From Roseomonas sp. KE2513 (GTDB taxonomy: Bacteria > Pseudomonadota > Alphaproteobacteria > Acetobacterales > Acetobacteraceae): a stretch of 64,000 bases of DNA. Both the position numbers and the translations under genes were made by a program. Below, piece by piece: positions 43,563-51,542 of this stretch. Within the stretch, counting starts at the first letter, position 1. Each line of letters starts with the position of its first letter. Below the pieces are notes generated by a model, which saw nothing but the letters and a program-made list of their open reading frames with translations, searched no databases and was not told the origin of the DNA. The stretch spans positions 62,001 to 126,000 of the forward strand of contig NZ_RCVR01000005.1 in NCBI RefSeq assembly GCF_016107305.1, written 5' to 3'.

Positions 43563-45026
43563 TCAGAGAACGAGCGCCGATTTCTCCCTCTTGCGTTGCA
43601 CCGAGGAGGGGATCTTCAGCGCGTCCCGGTACTTCGCGACCGTGCGCCGCGCGATGTCCACGCCCTCCGCCCGTAGCCGCTCCACGATGGCGTCGTCCGA
43701 CAGCACGTCCTCCGCCGTCTCGGCATTCACCATGTCGCGGATGCGGTGCCGGATGGCTTCCGCCGAGAAGCTCTCCCCCCCATGCGTCCCCGCGATCGCC
43801 GTGGTGAAGAAGTACTTCAGCTCGAGCGTGCCGCGCGGCGTCGCGATGTACTTGTTCGCCGTCACGCGGGAGACGGTGCTCTCGTGCATCCCCAGCTCGT
43901 CCGCGACATCCCGCAGGATCAGCGGCCGCAGATGCCCGACCCCGTGGCGGAAGAACCCCTCCTGTCGGCGCACGATCTCGGCCGCCACGCGAAGGATGGT
44001 GTTCGCCCGTTGCTCCAGGCTCCGCACCAGCCAGTTCGCGGCCTGAAGCTTCTCCGCGATGAAGGCCTTGTCCTCCTTCGACCGCGTGGCCGTCGAGGCC
44101 GTCGCGTGGAAGCCCCGGTTCACCAGCACCCGCGGCAAGGTCTCCGGGTTCAGCTCCAGCATCCACGTCCCGTCCGGCATCCGCCGCATCAGCACGTCGG
44201 GCACCACCATCGGCGCCACCTCGCCGTCGCCCGTGACGCCTGGCTTCGGATTCAGCCGCCGGATCTCGGCCACCATCTCGGCCAGATCCTCGGCATCCAC
44301 GCTGCAGACCCGCAGCAGCCCCGCCATGTCCCGCCGGGCCAGCATCTCCAGGTTATCCAAAAGTGCCTGCATCGCCGGGTCCAGCCGGTTCAGCTCCGCC
44401 AGCTGCACCGCCAGGCACTCCTTCAGGCTGCCGCAGAACAGCCCCGTCGGTTCGAAGCGCTGCATCCGCGCCCGCACGGCGGCCACCACCGCCTCCTCGC
44501 AGCCCAGCGCCCCCGCGATCGCCTCGTCCGTCACCGCCAGCCGCCCCGCGCCGTCCAGCAGCGCGATCAACTGCCCCGCGATCAGCCGCTCCCGCGCGTC
44601 GGTGAAGGTCAGCCGCGCCTGCTCGGCCAGCAGCTCGCGCAGGGAGCGCGGCCGCTCCCCCGCGATCTCCTCCAGGCTCCGCCCGTCCTCGTCCCAGGCA
44701 TCCGCCCGCGCCCCGCCGGAAGTCGGGTAGAGCGCATCGCCGCTCTCGTATCCGCCCGACCAGTCCGCCTCGATCGGGCTGCTCGCCTCGTCAGGCATGG
44801 TGGCGGAGGAGGCAGCCTCGAAGGAATCCTGCTCCGCCGGCGCGGCCAGGACGGGCGCGCTGCCCTCCTCCCGCTCCAGCATCGGGTTGCGCTCCAACTC
44901 CTCCTCGACGAAGGCGGAGACCTCGACGTTGCTCGACTGGAGCAGCTTGATGGCCTGCCGCAACTGCGGCGTCATCACCAGCTGCTGCGTCTGCCGGAAG
45001 TCGAGCCGCGGCCCTAACCCTACCAT
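43563..45026 (-). CDS. rpoN: RNA polymerase sigma-54 factor
   Basis: Sigma factor for -24/-12 promoters that need AAA+ activators. 487 residues from ATG 45026. Region I is Gln/Leu-rich (LDFRQTQQLVMTPQLRQAIKLLQ), region II is acidic (ERNPMLEREEGSAPVL onward), the core-binding and helix-turn-helix parts follow (LVNRGFHATAS; ILRDVADELGMHESTVSRVTANKYI), and the RpoN box ARRTVAKYR lies near the C-terminus. Neighbours lptB upstream and hpf downstream are the classic arrangement. A consensus site for this factor is at 26761. Confidence 0.97.
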   Translation of the reverse strand: MVGLGPRLDFRQTQQLVMTPQLRQAIKLLQSSNVEVSAFVEEELERNPMLEREEGSAPVLAAPAEQDSFEAASSATMPDEASSPIEADWSGGYESGDALYPTSGGARADAWDEDGRSLEEIAGERPRSLRELLAEQARLTFTDARERLIAGQLIALLDGAGRLAVTDEAIAGALGCEEAVVAAVRARMQRFEPTGLFCGSLKECLAVQLAELNRLDPAMQALLDNLEMLARRDMAGLLRVCSVDAEDLAEMVAEIRRLNPKPGVTGDGEVAPMVVPDVLMRRMPDGTWMLELNPETLPRVLVNRGFHATASTATRSKEDKAFIAEKLQAANWLVRSLEQRANTILRVAAEIVRRQEGFFRHGVGHLRPLILRDVADELGMHESTVSRVTANKYIATPRGTLELKYFFTTAIAGTHGGESFSAEAIRHRIRDMVNAETAEDVLSDDAIVERLRAEGVDIARRTVAKYRDALKIPSSVQRKREKSALVL

Positions 45027-45106
45027 GAGCGATCCGCCACCCGCGCCATCAGCACGTTGCGCGCATCATCAGCACCCGCGTCCCACGCGGCGAGTAACCA
45101 GCGCGC

Positions 45107-45859
45107 TCACAGGCTGAACCGCTCCCCGAGATAGACCCGCCGCACGCCCTCATGCGCCACGATCTCGCTCGGCCGGCCCTCCATCAGCACCTGCCCATCA
45201 TGCAGGATATAGGCGCGGTCGATGATCGCCAGCGTCTCCCGCACGTTGTGCTCGGTGATCAGCACCCCAATCCCGCGATCCTTCAGGTGCCGCACGAGGT
45301 CACGGATTTCGCCCACCGCGATCGGGTCGATGCCCGCCAGCGGCTCGTCCAGGAGGATGTAGGCCGGGTGCGTCGCCAGCGCCCGCGCGATCTCGCAGCG
45401 CCGCCGCTCCCCGCCCGAGAGCGCCAGCGCCGGCGCGCGCCTGAGATGCGCAATCCCGAACTCCGCCAGCAGGCTATCCAGCATCCCGTCCCGCCGCTCG
45501 CGGTCCGGCTCCACCACCTCCAGCGCCGCGCGGATGTTGTCCTCCACGGAGAGCCCCCGGAAGATCGACGCCTCCTGCGGCAGGTAGCCCAGGCCCAGCC
45601 GCGCGCGGCGGTACATCGGCAGCATCGTGACATCGTGCCCGTCGAGGAAGACCTGCCCCTCGTCCGGCCGCACGAGCCCCGTCATCATGTAGAAGGTCGT
45701 CGTCTTCCCCGCGCCGTTCGGCCCGAGCAGCCCCACGGCCTCACCCCGCTTGAGGCTGAGCGAGACGCCCCGCACCACCGGCCGCTTCTTGTAGCGCTTG
45801 CCCAGCGACCGCGCGACGAGCCCGGACTCGCCCGGCACCACCCTAAATCCCTCGCTCAC
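45107..45859 (-). CDS. lptB: LPS export ABC transporter ATP-binding protein
   Basis: ATPase of the LptB2FGC lipopolysaccharide extractor. 250 residues from GTG 45859, which overlaps the lptA stop. Walker A GPNGAGKTT, signature LSGGERRRCEIARAL, Walker B YILLDEPLAGIDP, switch LITEHNVRETL are all visible. The N-terminus has about 15 residues more than in E. coli. Genes for LptF/G are not in the window. Confidence 0.97.
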   Translation of the reverse strand: MSEGFRVVPGESGLVARSLGKRYKKRPVVRGVSLSLKRGEAVGLLGPNGAGKTTTFYMMTGLVRPDEGQVFLDGHDVTMLPMYRRARLGLGYLPQEASIFRGLSVEDNIRAALEVVEPDRERRDGMLDSLLAEFGIAHLRRAPALALSGGERRRCEIARALATHPAYILLDEPLAGIDPIAVGEIRDLVRHLKDRGIGVLITEHNVRETLAIIDRAYILHDGQVLMEGRPSEIVAHEGVRRVYLGERFSL

Positions 45860-46920
45860 CGCGCCCGCCCCTGGGCCGGTGCAGGCGTGGGGGAGGGCGC
45901 CGCCGGCCGAGCTGCGCCGCCCGCCGGCGCCGCCTCCTGCCCCGAATTCGGCAGCACCAGCCCCTGCACCCGCTGTCCCGGTGCGGAGACGAGGCGGGAG
46001 ATCCCCGTACGAAGATTCACGATCGCCTCTTGCCCCTGCAACTGGTTCTGCCCGCGCGTGATCCGCACGTTGCCCAGCACCCGCGCCATGCCCGTCACCG
46101 GGCTGTAGACCCCGCGATCCCCGCGCACGACCTCCGTCTCGGTCCGGATCTCGACATTTCCGAAGACCTCCACCCGGTCGAGCTTCGACCCCTCGCCCGG
46201 CACCGGCCGGGGCGCAGCAGGAGCCGCACCGGGCGCCGCCGCCGGGGCACCGGGCCGGGCAGGGGGCGTCGGCGCCGCCGGCCGCGCCGCCACGGCCTGA
46301 ACCGGCGGCGCGTTCTCCAGGAAATAGCCCACCAGCGTGTCCGCCATGATCTGGCGGTTGTCGCTCGTGGTCACCCGCGCGGCGCCCCGCGCCACCGCCA
46401 TCCGCCGCTGGGACCAGTATTCGAGGCTGTCCCGCGCCACGATCGTGTCGCTCTGCGTCGTCAGCTTCAGGTCCCGCCCGGTCATCACCATGACGGCCTG
46501 GTCGATGTCATAGACGCCGCGGTCGCCCTGCGCCCGGTCGGTCTGGGTGGAGATCACCACGTCCCCCTCCGCCTCCAGCCGCCAGATCTCCCCGCCCGAC
46601 ATCGGGCTCTCGCCCCCGGCCGTATCCGCCGGCGCCTCGGCCCCCGGTGGCTGCGCCCGCGGGCGGTAGCGCGCGATCAGCCGGGCGGCGTCCACCGTCA
46701 CCCCGTCCCGCACGGCCTTCGCCTTGCCGCGGGCGATCACCACCTGCTCGCCCTGCCGCCACTCGATCCCGTCGGTCGCGGTGATCTCCACCGGCCCGCC
46801 GCCCGAGCCCGAAAGATCGATCGGCTGCGCCCAGGCTGCCCCGAAAGGGGAGGGAGCCAGCACCGCCGCCAGCGCGGCCAGGCCCAGCCCCGCCGCCTGC
46901 ATCCCGCGCCCGGCCCTCAC
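45856..46920 (-). CDS. lptA: LPS transport periplasmic protein LptA, elongated form
   Basis: Periplasmic bridge of the LPS transport system. 354 residues, nearly twice the E. coli length. Start GTG 46920 overlaps the lptC stop. A signal peptide (AGLGLAALAAVLAPSPFGAAWAQ) is followed by OstA-type strand repeats: VEITATDGIEWRQGEQVVIARGKAKAV, GVYDIDQAVMVMTGRDLKL, MADTLVGYF; after a Pro/Ala-rich linker (about 215-245) a second set continues (VEVFGNVEIRTETEVVRGDRGVYSPVTGMARVLGNV). The C-terminus is again Pro/Ala-rich. The bipartite layout may extend the bridge. Confidence 0.92.
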   Translation of the reverse strand: MRAGRGMQAAGLGLAALAAVLAPSPFGAAWAQPIDLSGSGGGPVEITATDGIEWRQGEQVVIARGKAKAVRDGVTVDAARLIARYRPRAQPPGAEAPADTAGGESPMSGGEIWRLEAEGDVVISTQTDRAQGDRGVYDIDQAVMVMTGRDLKLTTQSDTIVARDSLEYWSQRRMAVARGAARVTTSDNRQIMADTLVGYFLENAPPVQAVAARPAAPTPPARPGAPAAAPGAAPAAPRPVPGEGSKLDRVEVFGNVEIRTETEVVRGDRGVYSPVTGMARVLGNVRITRGQNQLQGQEAIVNLRTGISRLVSAPGQRVQGLVLPNSGQEAAPAGGAARPAAPSPTPAPAQGRAR

Positions 46921-47729
46921 CGCCTGCCCTCCAGCACCGCACGCGCATTGCCGGTGAAGACCACTACCGCGCCACGGTCCCGCAGCCGGAACCCGTCGCC
47001 CGTGATGGTGCCGAAGCTTCCCTGGGCCGCCACGTGGCTGTCGCCCTCCGCGTGGCCCTCCTTCACGTCCACCCGCGCCTGCTGGGTCTCGATCAAGGTT
47101 CCATCATCCTGCCAGATCGTCACGTCGCCCCAGAGGTCGAGGATGTTCTCCTCCCGGTCCAAACGTCCCGTCTTGCTGTCCAGCAGCACCCAGCCCCCGT
47201 TCGTCAAGGTCATGTCACCGCGAGGTGCCTCAAGGTCCACCACGTTACTGCTGCCCGGCTGCGCAGCGATGAAGGCCGTCACGTTGAAGGGCCGCCCCTG
47301 GTCGTCGATGCCCTGGTAGCGCGGGTCCACCACCCGCACCGCCTCCGGCGTCGTCCGGCTGAGCCGGCGGAAGGAGAGCCGCGCGTTCTCGCTCGTGCGC
47401 TCAAATTCCGGCCAGAGCACGATCGCGCTCAGCAGCGCGAGCGCCGCCGCCGGCAGAAGCAGCTTGAGGAAGCGGACGGTGAAGCGCCGCCGCAGCATGG
47501 CGCCCCGCGTATAGCCCCGCCGCGCGCGGGAGGGCACCGGCCGGGCCCGCATCTCCGCCGCCAGCGTCACGCTCGCGGCCGGAGGGATCTCCGGAACGGC
47601 CGCTGAATCCCCCGAACGCGCGGTCGCCCCGTCCGGCCCGGGCGGCGCGTGAACCGTGCCCGGCCGCGCCCCACCGCTCGCCGCGGGCGCGTCGGTCGCC
47701 GGATTGCTGGAGGGTGCCTGGACCGTCAC
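46917..47729 (-). CDS. lptC: LPS export system protein LptC
   Basis: Bitopic inner-membrane component that hands LPS from LptB2FG to LptA. GTG 47729 with AAGGGGG directly upstream gives 270 residues. An unusually long, Pro/Ala-rich cytoplasmic tail of about 85 residues precedes the membrane helix (FLKLLLPAAALALLSAIVLWPEF). The periplasmic domain holds the YQGIDDQGRPFNVTAFIAAQ and DVTIWQDDGTLIETQQARVDVKEGHAEGDSHV strands, typical of LptC. Confidence 0.9.
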   Translation of the reverse strand: MTVQAPSSNPATDAPAASGGARPGTVHAPPGPDGATARSGDSAAVPEIPPAASVTLAAEMRARPVPSRARRGYTRGAMLRRRFTVRFLKLLLPAAALALLSAIVLWPEFERTSENARLSFRRLSRTTPEAVRVVDPRYQGIDDQGRPFNVTAFIAAQPGSSNVVDLEAPRGDMTLTNGGWVLLDSKTGRLDREENILDLWGDVTIWQDDGTLIETQQARVDVKEGHAEGDSHVAAQGSFGTITGDGFRLRDRGAVVVFTGNARAVLEGRR

Positions 47730-47839
47730 CCCCCTTGTATGGAGCGCCGGGCAGGGCCGGTCAACGCGCATCCGCAACACATTCCTTCAAGAATCATGCC
47801 ACCGGGGATGCGGCGTCGCGCACCGCAGAAGGGCATGAA

Positions 47840-48508
47840 TCAGTGCGAGAAGATGTCGGGTTCCACGTAGCCCAGCAGGTCCAGCGCCGCGCGCGCGGGC
47901 AGGAAGCGGAAGCACTCCTCCGCCAGCCCGAGCCTCCCCTCCCGCCGCAGCAGCGCCTCCAGCTTCGCCCAGAGGGCGTGCAGGTGCAGCACGTCGGAGG
48001 CCGCATAGGCCAGCTGCTCCTGGCTCAGCGCCGGGGAGCCCCAGTCGCTCGTCTGCTGCTGCTTGGAGATCTCCACTCCCAGCAACTCCCGGCACAGCTC
48101 CCGCAGCCCGTGCCGGTCGGTAAAGGTTCGCACGAGCTTGGCCGCTACCTTCGTGCAGAGGACCGGCGCCACCTCGACACCCAGTTCCTTCCGCAGGATG
48201 GCGATATCGAAGCGCGCAAAGTGGAACAGCTTCACCACCGCCGCATCCGCCAGCAGCGCCGCGAGATTCGGGCAATCGAGAAACCCCTGCCGCCGCGCCG
48301 GCCCGCCCAGCCCTTCCGGCCGCAGCTGCACAAGATGCGCCGAACCATTCCCGGCCGAGAGCTGCACGAGGCAGAGCCGGTCGCGATGCGGGTTCAGCCC
48401 CATCGTCTCGGTGTCCACGGCCACCACCGGCCCGAGGTCCAGCCCCGCCGGCAGGTCGTCCTGGTAGAGATGGATCCTGGCGTTCGGCATGAAGAGCACA
48501 CTTCCCAT
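47840..48508 (-). CDS. rnd: Ribonuclease D family 3'-5' exonuclease
   Basis: A DEDD exonuclease of 222 residues, i.e. the exonuclease domain without the HRDC domains of full-length RNase D. Metal-binding motifs: VVAVDTETMGL (Exo I), FHFARFDIAIL (Exo II) and YAASDVLHLHAL (Exo III). ATG 48508. It likely trims tRNA or other RNAs. It stands at the head of the lptC-lptA-lptB-rpoN run, 110 bp upstream, as in many alphaproteobacteria. Confidence 0.92.
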   Translation of the reverse strand: MGSVLFMPNARIHLYQDDLPAGLDLGPVVAVDTETMGLNPHRDRLCLVQLSAGNGSAHLVQLRPEGLGGPARRQGFLDCPNLAALLADAAVVKLFHFARFDIAILRKELGVEVAPVLCTKVAAKLVRTFTDRHGLRELCRELLGVEISKQQQTSDWGSPALSQEQLAYAASDVLHLHALWAKLEALLRREGRLGLAEECFRFLPARAALDLLGYVEPDIFSH

Positions 48509-48618
48509 CGCGGCCGCTCCGTCCGCGGCGCCCCCTGGCCAGGGCCGGGATCTTCACCCCGCCGCGCCACATCACTTCATCATCGGGGAGGGTAGGGGCC
48601 TCCCGACAGGGGAGGCGG

Positions 48619-48705
48619 TGGTGCCCAGGAAAGGACTCGAACCTTCACAACCTTGCGGTCACAGGTACCTGAAACCTGCGCGTCTACCAATTCCGCCACC
48701 TGGGC
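48619..48705 (-). tRNA. tRNA-Leu (anticodon CAG), CCA encoded
   Basis: On the minus strand: acceptor GCCCAGG/CCTGGGC, D-arm with GGAATTGGTAGACGC, anticodon stem CAGGT/ACCTG with loop TTCAGGT (anticodon CAG at 48669-48671), a long class II variable arm, T-arm GGTTCGAGTCC, discriminator A at 48622 and encoded CCA at 48619-48621. The 84-nt body fits a leucine tRNA. Confidence 0.97.
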
Positions 48706-48912
48706 AAGGAGGCCGGCGCCCTCGTATCGGGGAAGGCGTGGCGGGCTTCTATGAGGGGCCGCCATCGCCGTCAAGCCGCCCCGGTGCGGAATCCATCGCT
48801 CTTCGCCACCCCCTCACGCGGCGCCCGGGCCGCGCGGTTTGCGCCACGCTCCGCCGGCCCTAATCTTGGGTGGGGCACAAGATTAGCCCTGGTGGCCCTA
48901 AGGAGAGAGCGG

Positions 48913-49860
48913 ATGGCGCGGCGCGTGGCAGTGGTATTCGGCGGAACCGGCTTCATCGGCGCCCACGTGGTCCAGCGCCTGGCGCGCCGCGACTACGTCG
49001 TTCGCGTCGTCACCCGCGCGCCCGAGGCGGCGCGCACCCTCATGACCCAGGGCATGGTCGGCCAGATTGTCCCGGTCACGGCCGGCGCCATGGATGCCGC
49101 CGCCCTCCACCGTGCGGTCGAGGGCGCGGAGGTTGTCGTCAACCTCATCGGCATCCTCTCCGAGCGCCACAGCGGCGACTTCGCCCGCGTCCACGGCGCG
49201 CTCCCCGGCCGCATCGCCCAGGCGGCCGCCGCGGCCGGCGTCACCCATCTCGTCCAGGTCTCCGCCATCGGTGCCGACCCGTCCTCCCCCAGCCTCTACG
49301 CCCGCAGCAAGGCGGAAGGGGAGGCCGCCGTCCTCGCCGCCTTCCCGCGCGCCACCATCCTGCGCCCCTCGGTCGTCTTCGGGCCCGAGGACTCCTTCTT
49401 CAACCGCTTCGCCGGCCTCGCCCGCATCCTCCCGGTCCTGCCCCTCGTCGGCGGCAACACCCGCTTCCAGCCCGTCTACGTCGGCGACGTCGCCGACGCC
49501 GTCATGGCCGCCATCGACCAGCCGGCCGCCGCCGGCCGTACCTACGAGCTCGCCGGTCCTCGCGCCGCCACCTTCCGCTCCCTGCTGCAGGACATGCTCC
49601 ACCTCATCGGCCGCCGCCGCCCGATCGTGGAGATGCCGGGGGGGCTCGCCTCCCTTCAGGCGAAGCTCACCTCATGGCTGCCCAACCCGCCGCTGACGGA
49701 GGACCAGATCCTCCTCCTCAAGCGCGACAACGTCCCCTCCGGCACCCTCCCGGGCCTCGCCGAACTTGGGATCATGCCAACTGCCATGGAAGCGATCCTG
49801 CCGAGCTATCTCACCCGCTTTCGGGAAGGCGGCGGCCGCCGCACGGTAGTCCCCGGCTAA
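48913..49860 (+). CDS. NDUFA9-like NAD(P)-binding protein (atypical extended SDR)
   Basis: A 315-residue protein from ATG 48913 (AAGGAGAGAG upstream). The nucleotide motif VVFGGTGFIGAHVV is at about 8-21, followed by the family stretches VVNLIGILSER, VTHLVQVSAIGAD, YARSKAEGEAAV, ILRPSVVFGPEDSFFNRFA and FQPVYVGDVADAVMAAI. This is the pattern of the alphaproteobacterial NDUFA9 relatives that associate with or assemble complex I; binding rather than catalysis is likely. It is a single-gene unit after the tRNA-Leu. Confidence 0.93.
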   Translation: MARRVAVVFGGTGFIGAHVVQRLARRDYVVRVVTRAPEAARTLMTQGMVGQIVPVTAGAMDAAALHRAVEGAEVVVNLIGILSERHSGDFARVHGALPGRIAQAAAAAGVTHLVQVSAIGADPSSPSLYARSKAEGEAAVLAAFPRATILRPSVVFGPEDSFFNRFAGLARILPVLPLVGGNTRFQPVYVGDVADAVMAAIDQPAAAGRTYELAGPRAATFRSLLQDMLHLIGRRRPIVEMPGGLASLQAKLTSWLPNPPLTEDQILLLKRDNVPSGTLPGLAELGIMPTAMEAILPSYLTRFREGGGRRTVVPG

Positions 49861-50091
49861 TAGGTCCGTATCGGACCTGATATTCCTCTTTGGGCCGCAC
49901 CGGACGATAAGCTCTGCTGACCCTCCTCTGAAGCGGGTCAGTTTTGCTGCCATATCGGCGCTTTTCAACTCGCATGGTCCACGCGACTATGGCAAACCGC
50001 ACCTGGAACGGGCGACTGCCCGTCCCCTCGCCATGCGGTACCCCCTCCCGCAAGGCCCGTTCGAGACGGTTTGAAAAGCAAGGACCGCGCC

Positions 50092-51528
50092 ATGGCCGAG
50101 CGCATGCTCCAGTTCGTCCGCCTGTCCCAGCAGACGCCCGAAAAGCGCGAGCCCACGATCCGGCGCGAGGATTTCGACGAGATCTACGCCCGCTTCGACC
50201 CCGCCCGCGCCTCGGAGCAGGCCAGCCGCTGCTCCCAGTGCGGCGTCCCCTTCTGCTCCGTCCACTGCCCGCTCCAGCAGAACATCCCGGACTGGCTGAA
50301 GCTCACGGCCGAGGGCCGGCTGGAGGAGGCCTACGAGGTCAACTCCGCCACCAACACCTTCCCCGAGATCTGCGGCCGCGTCTGCCCGCAGGACCGCCTC
50401 TGCGAGGGCAACTGCGTTATCGAGAAGGGCTTCGAGAGCGTCACGATCGGCGCCGTTGAGCGCTACATCAACGACACAGCCTGGGAGAAGGGCTGGGTCA
50501 AGCCGCCCACCCCCATGCGGGAACTGCCGCATTCCGTCGCCATCATCGGCGCCGGCCCCGCCGGCCTCGCCGCTGCGGAGAAGCTCCGCACGCTCGGCTG
50601 GCAGGTCCATGTTTACGACCGCTACGATCGCGCGGGCGGGCTGATGATTTACGGCATCCCGAACTTCAAGCTTGAGAAGGACGTCATCACCCGCCGCACT
50701 GCCCAGTTCGAGCAGGGCGGTATCCACTTCCACCTCAACGCCGAGATTGGCCGCGACGTCACGCTGGAAGACCTCCGCGCGAAGTACGACGCCGTCCTCA
50801 TCGCGACCGGCGTCTACAAGGCCCGCGACATCGCCGTCCCCGGCGCGCATCTCGGCGGCGTGGTTCCCGCCATGTCCTTCCTCACCGCCTCCAACCGCAA
50901 GGGCTTGGGCGACGACGTGCCGGAGTTCGACAGCGGCGCCCTTAACGCCCACGGCAAGCGCGTCGTCGTCATCGGCGGCGGCGACACCGCCATGGACTGC
51001 CTCCGCACCTCCATCCGCCAGGGCGCGGCCTCCGTCACCTGCCTCTATCGCCGTGATAAGGCCAACATGCCGGGATCCATGCGCGAGGTTCACAACGCCG
51101 AGGAGGAGGGTGTCCGCTTCGCTTGGCTCTCCGCCCCGGAAGCCTTCGAGGGCGACACCAAGGTCACCGGCGTCCGCGTGACGAAGATGCATCTCGGCCT
51201 CCCCGACGCCACCGGCCGCCAGCAGGTCGAGCCCATCCCCGGCAGCGAGTTCGTGGAGCCCGCCGACCTCGTCATCAAGGCCCTCGGCTTCGATCCCGAG
51301 GACCTGCCCCGCATGTTCGACGAGCCCGGCCTCGCCGTCTCCCGCTGGGGCACCCTCACGGTCGACCGCCGCAGCATGATGACCAGCCTCCCCGGCGTCT
51401 TCGCCGCCGGCGACATCGTCCGCGGCGCCTCCCTCGTCGTCTGGGCCATCCGCGACGGCCGCGACGCCGCCGACCGCATCGCCGAATACGTCAGGACCCG
51501 CGACGCCGTCCCCCAGGCCGCCGAGTGA
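50092..51528 (+). CDS. gltD: Glutamate synthase small subunit
   Basis: NADPH-oxidising beta subunit of GOGAT. 478 residues from ATG 50092 (AAGGA upstream; TTG 50071 would add 7 residues). Two N-terminal cysteine sets for 4Fe-4S clusters: Cys47, 50, 55, 59 and Cys94, 98, 104, 108. FAD site VAIIGAGPAGLAAAEKLR; NADPH site VVVIGGGDTAMDCLR; C-terminal FAD segment GVFAAGDIVRGASLVVWAI. It is followed by the large subunit after 14 nt, an order reversed from that of E. coli (gltB-gltD). Confidence 0.97.
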   Translation: MAERMLQFVRLSQQTPEKREPTIRREDFDEIYARFDPARASEQASRCSQCGVPFCSVHCPLQQNIPDWLKLTAEGRLEEAYEVNSATNTFPEICGRVCPQDRLCEGNCVIEKGFESVTIGAVERYINDTAWEKGWVKPPTPMRELPHSVAIIGAGPAGLAAAEKLRTLGWQVHVYDRYDRAGGLMIYGIPNFKLEKDVITRRTAQFEQGGIHFHLNAEIGRDVTLEDLRAKYDAVLIATGVYKARDIAVPGAHLGGVVPAMSFLTASNRKGLGDDVPEFDSGALNAHGKRVVVIGGGDTAMDCLRTSIRQGAASVTCLYRRDKANMPGSMREVHNAEEEGVRFAWLSAPEAFEGDTKVTGVRVTKMHLGLPDATGRQQVEPIPGSEFVEPADLVIKALGFDPEDLPRMFDEPGLAVSRWGTLTVDRRSMMTSLPGVFAAGDIVRGASLVVWAIRDGRDAADRIAEYVRTRDAVPQAAE

Positions 51529-51542
51529 GCGGAGAGAGCACC

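Noticed and set aside
46200-46300. Low-complexity Pro/Ala coding sequence in lptA
   Set aside because: It is in frame and acts as a protein linker; no DNA-level tandem unit is convincing.
49936-49950. GG...GC pattern in the gltD leader resembling a sigma-54 site
   Set aside because: The spacing between GG and GC is 8 rather than 10, and the rest of the consensus is missing.
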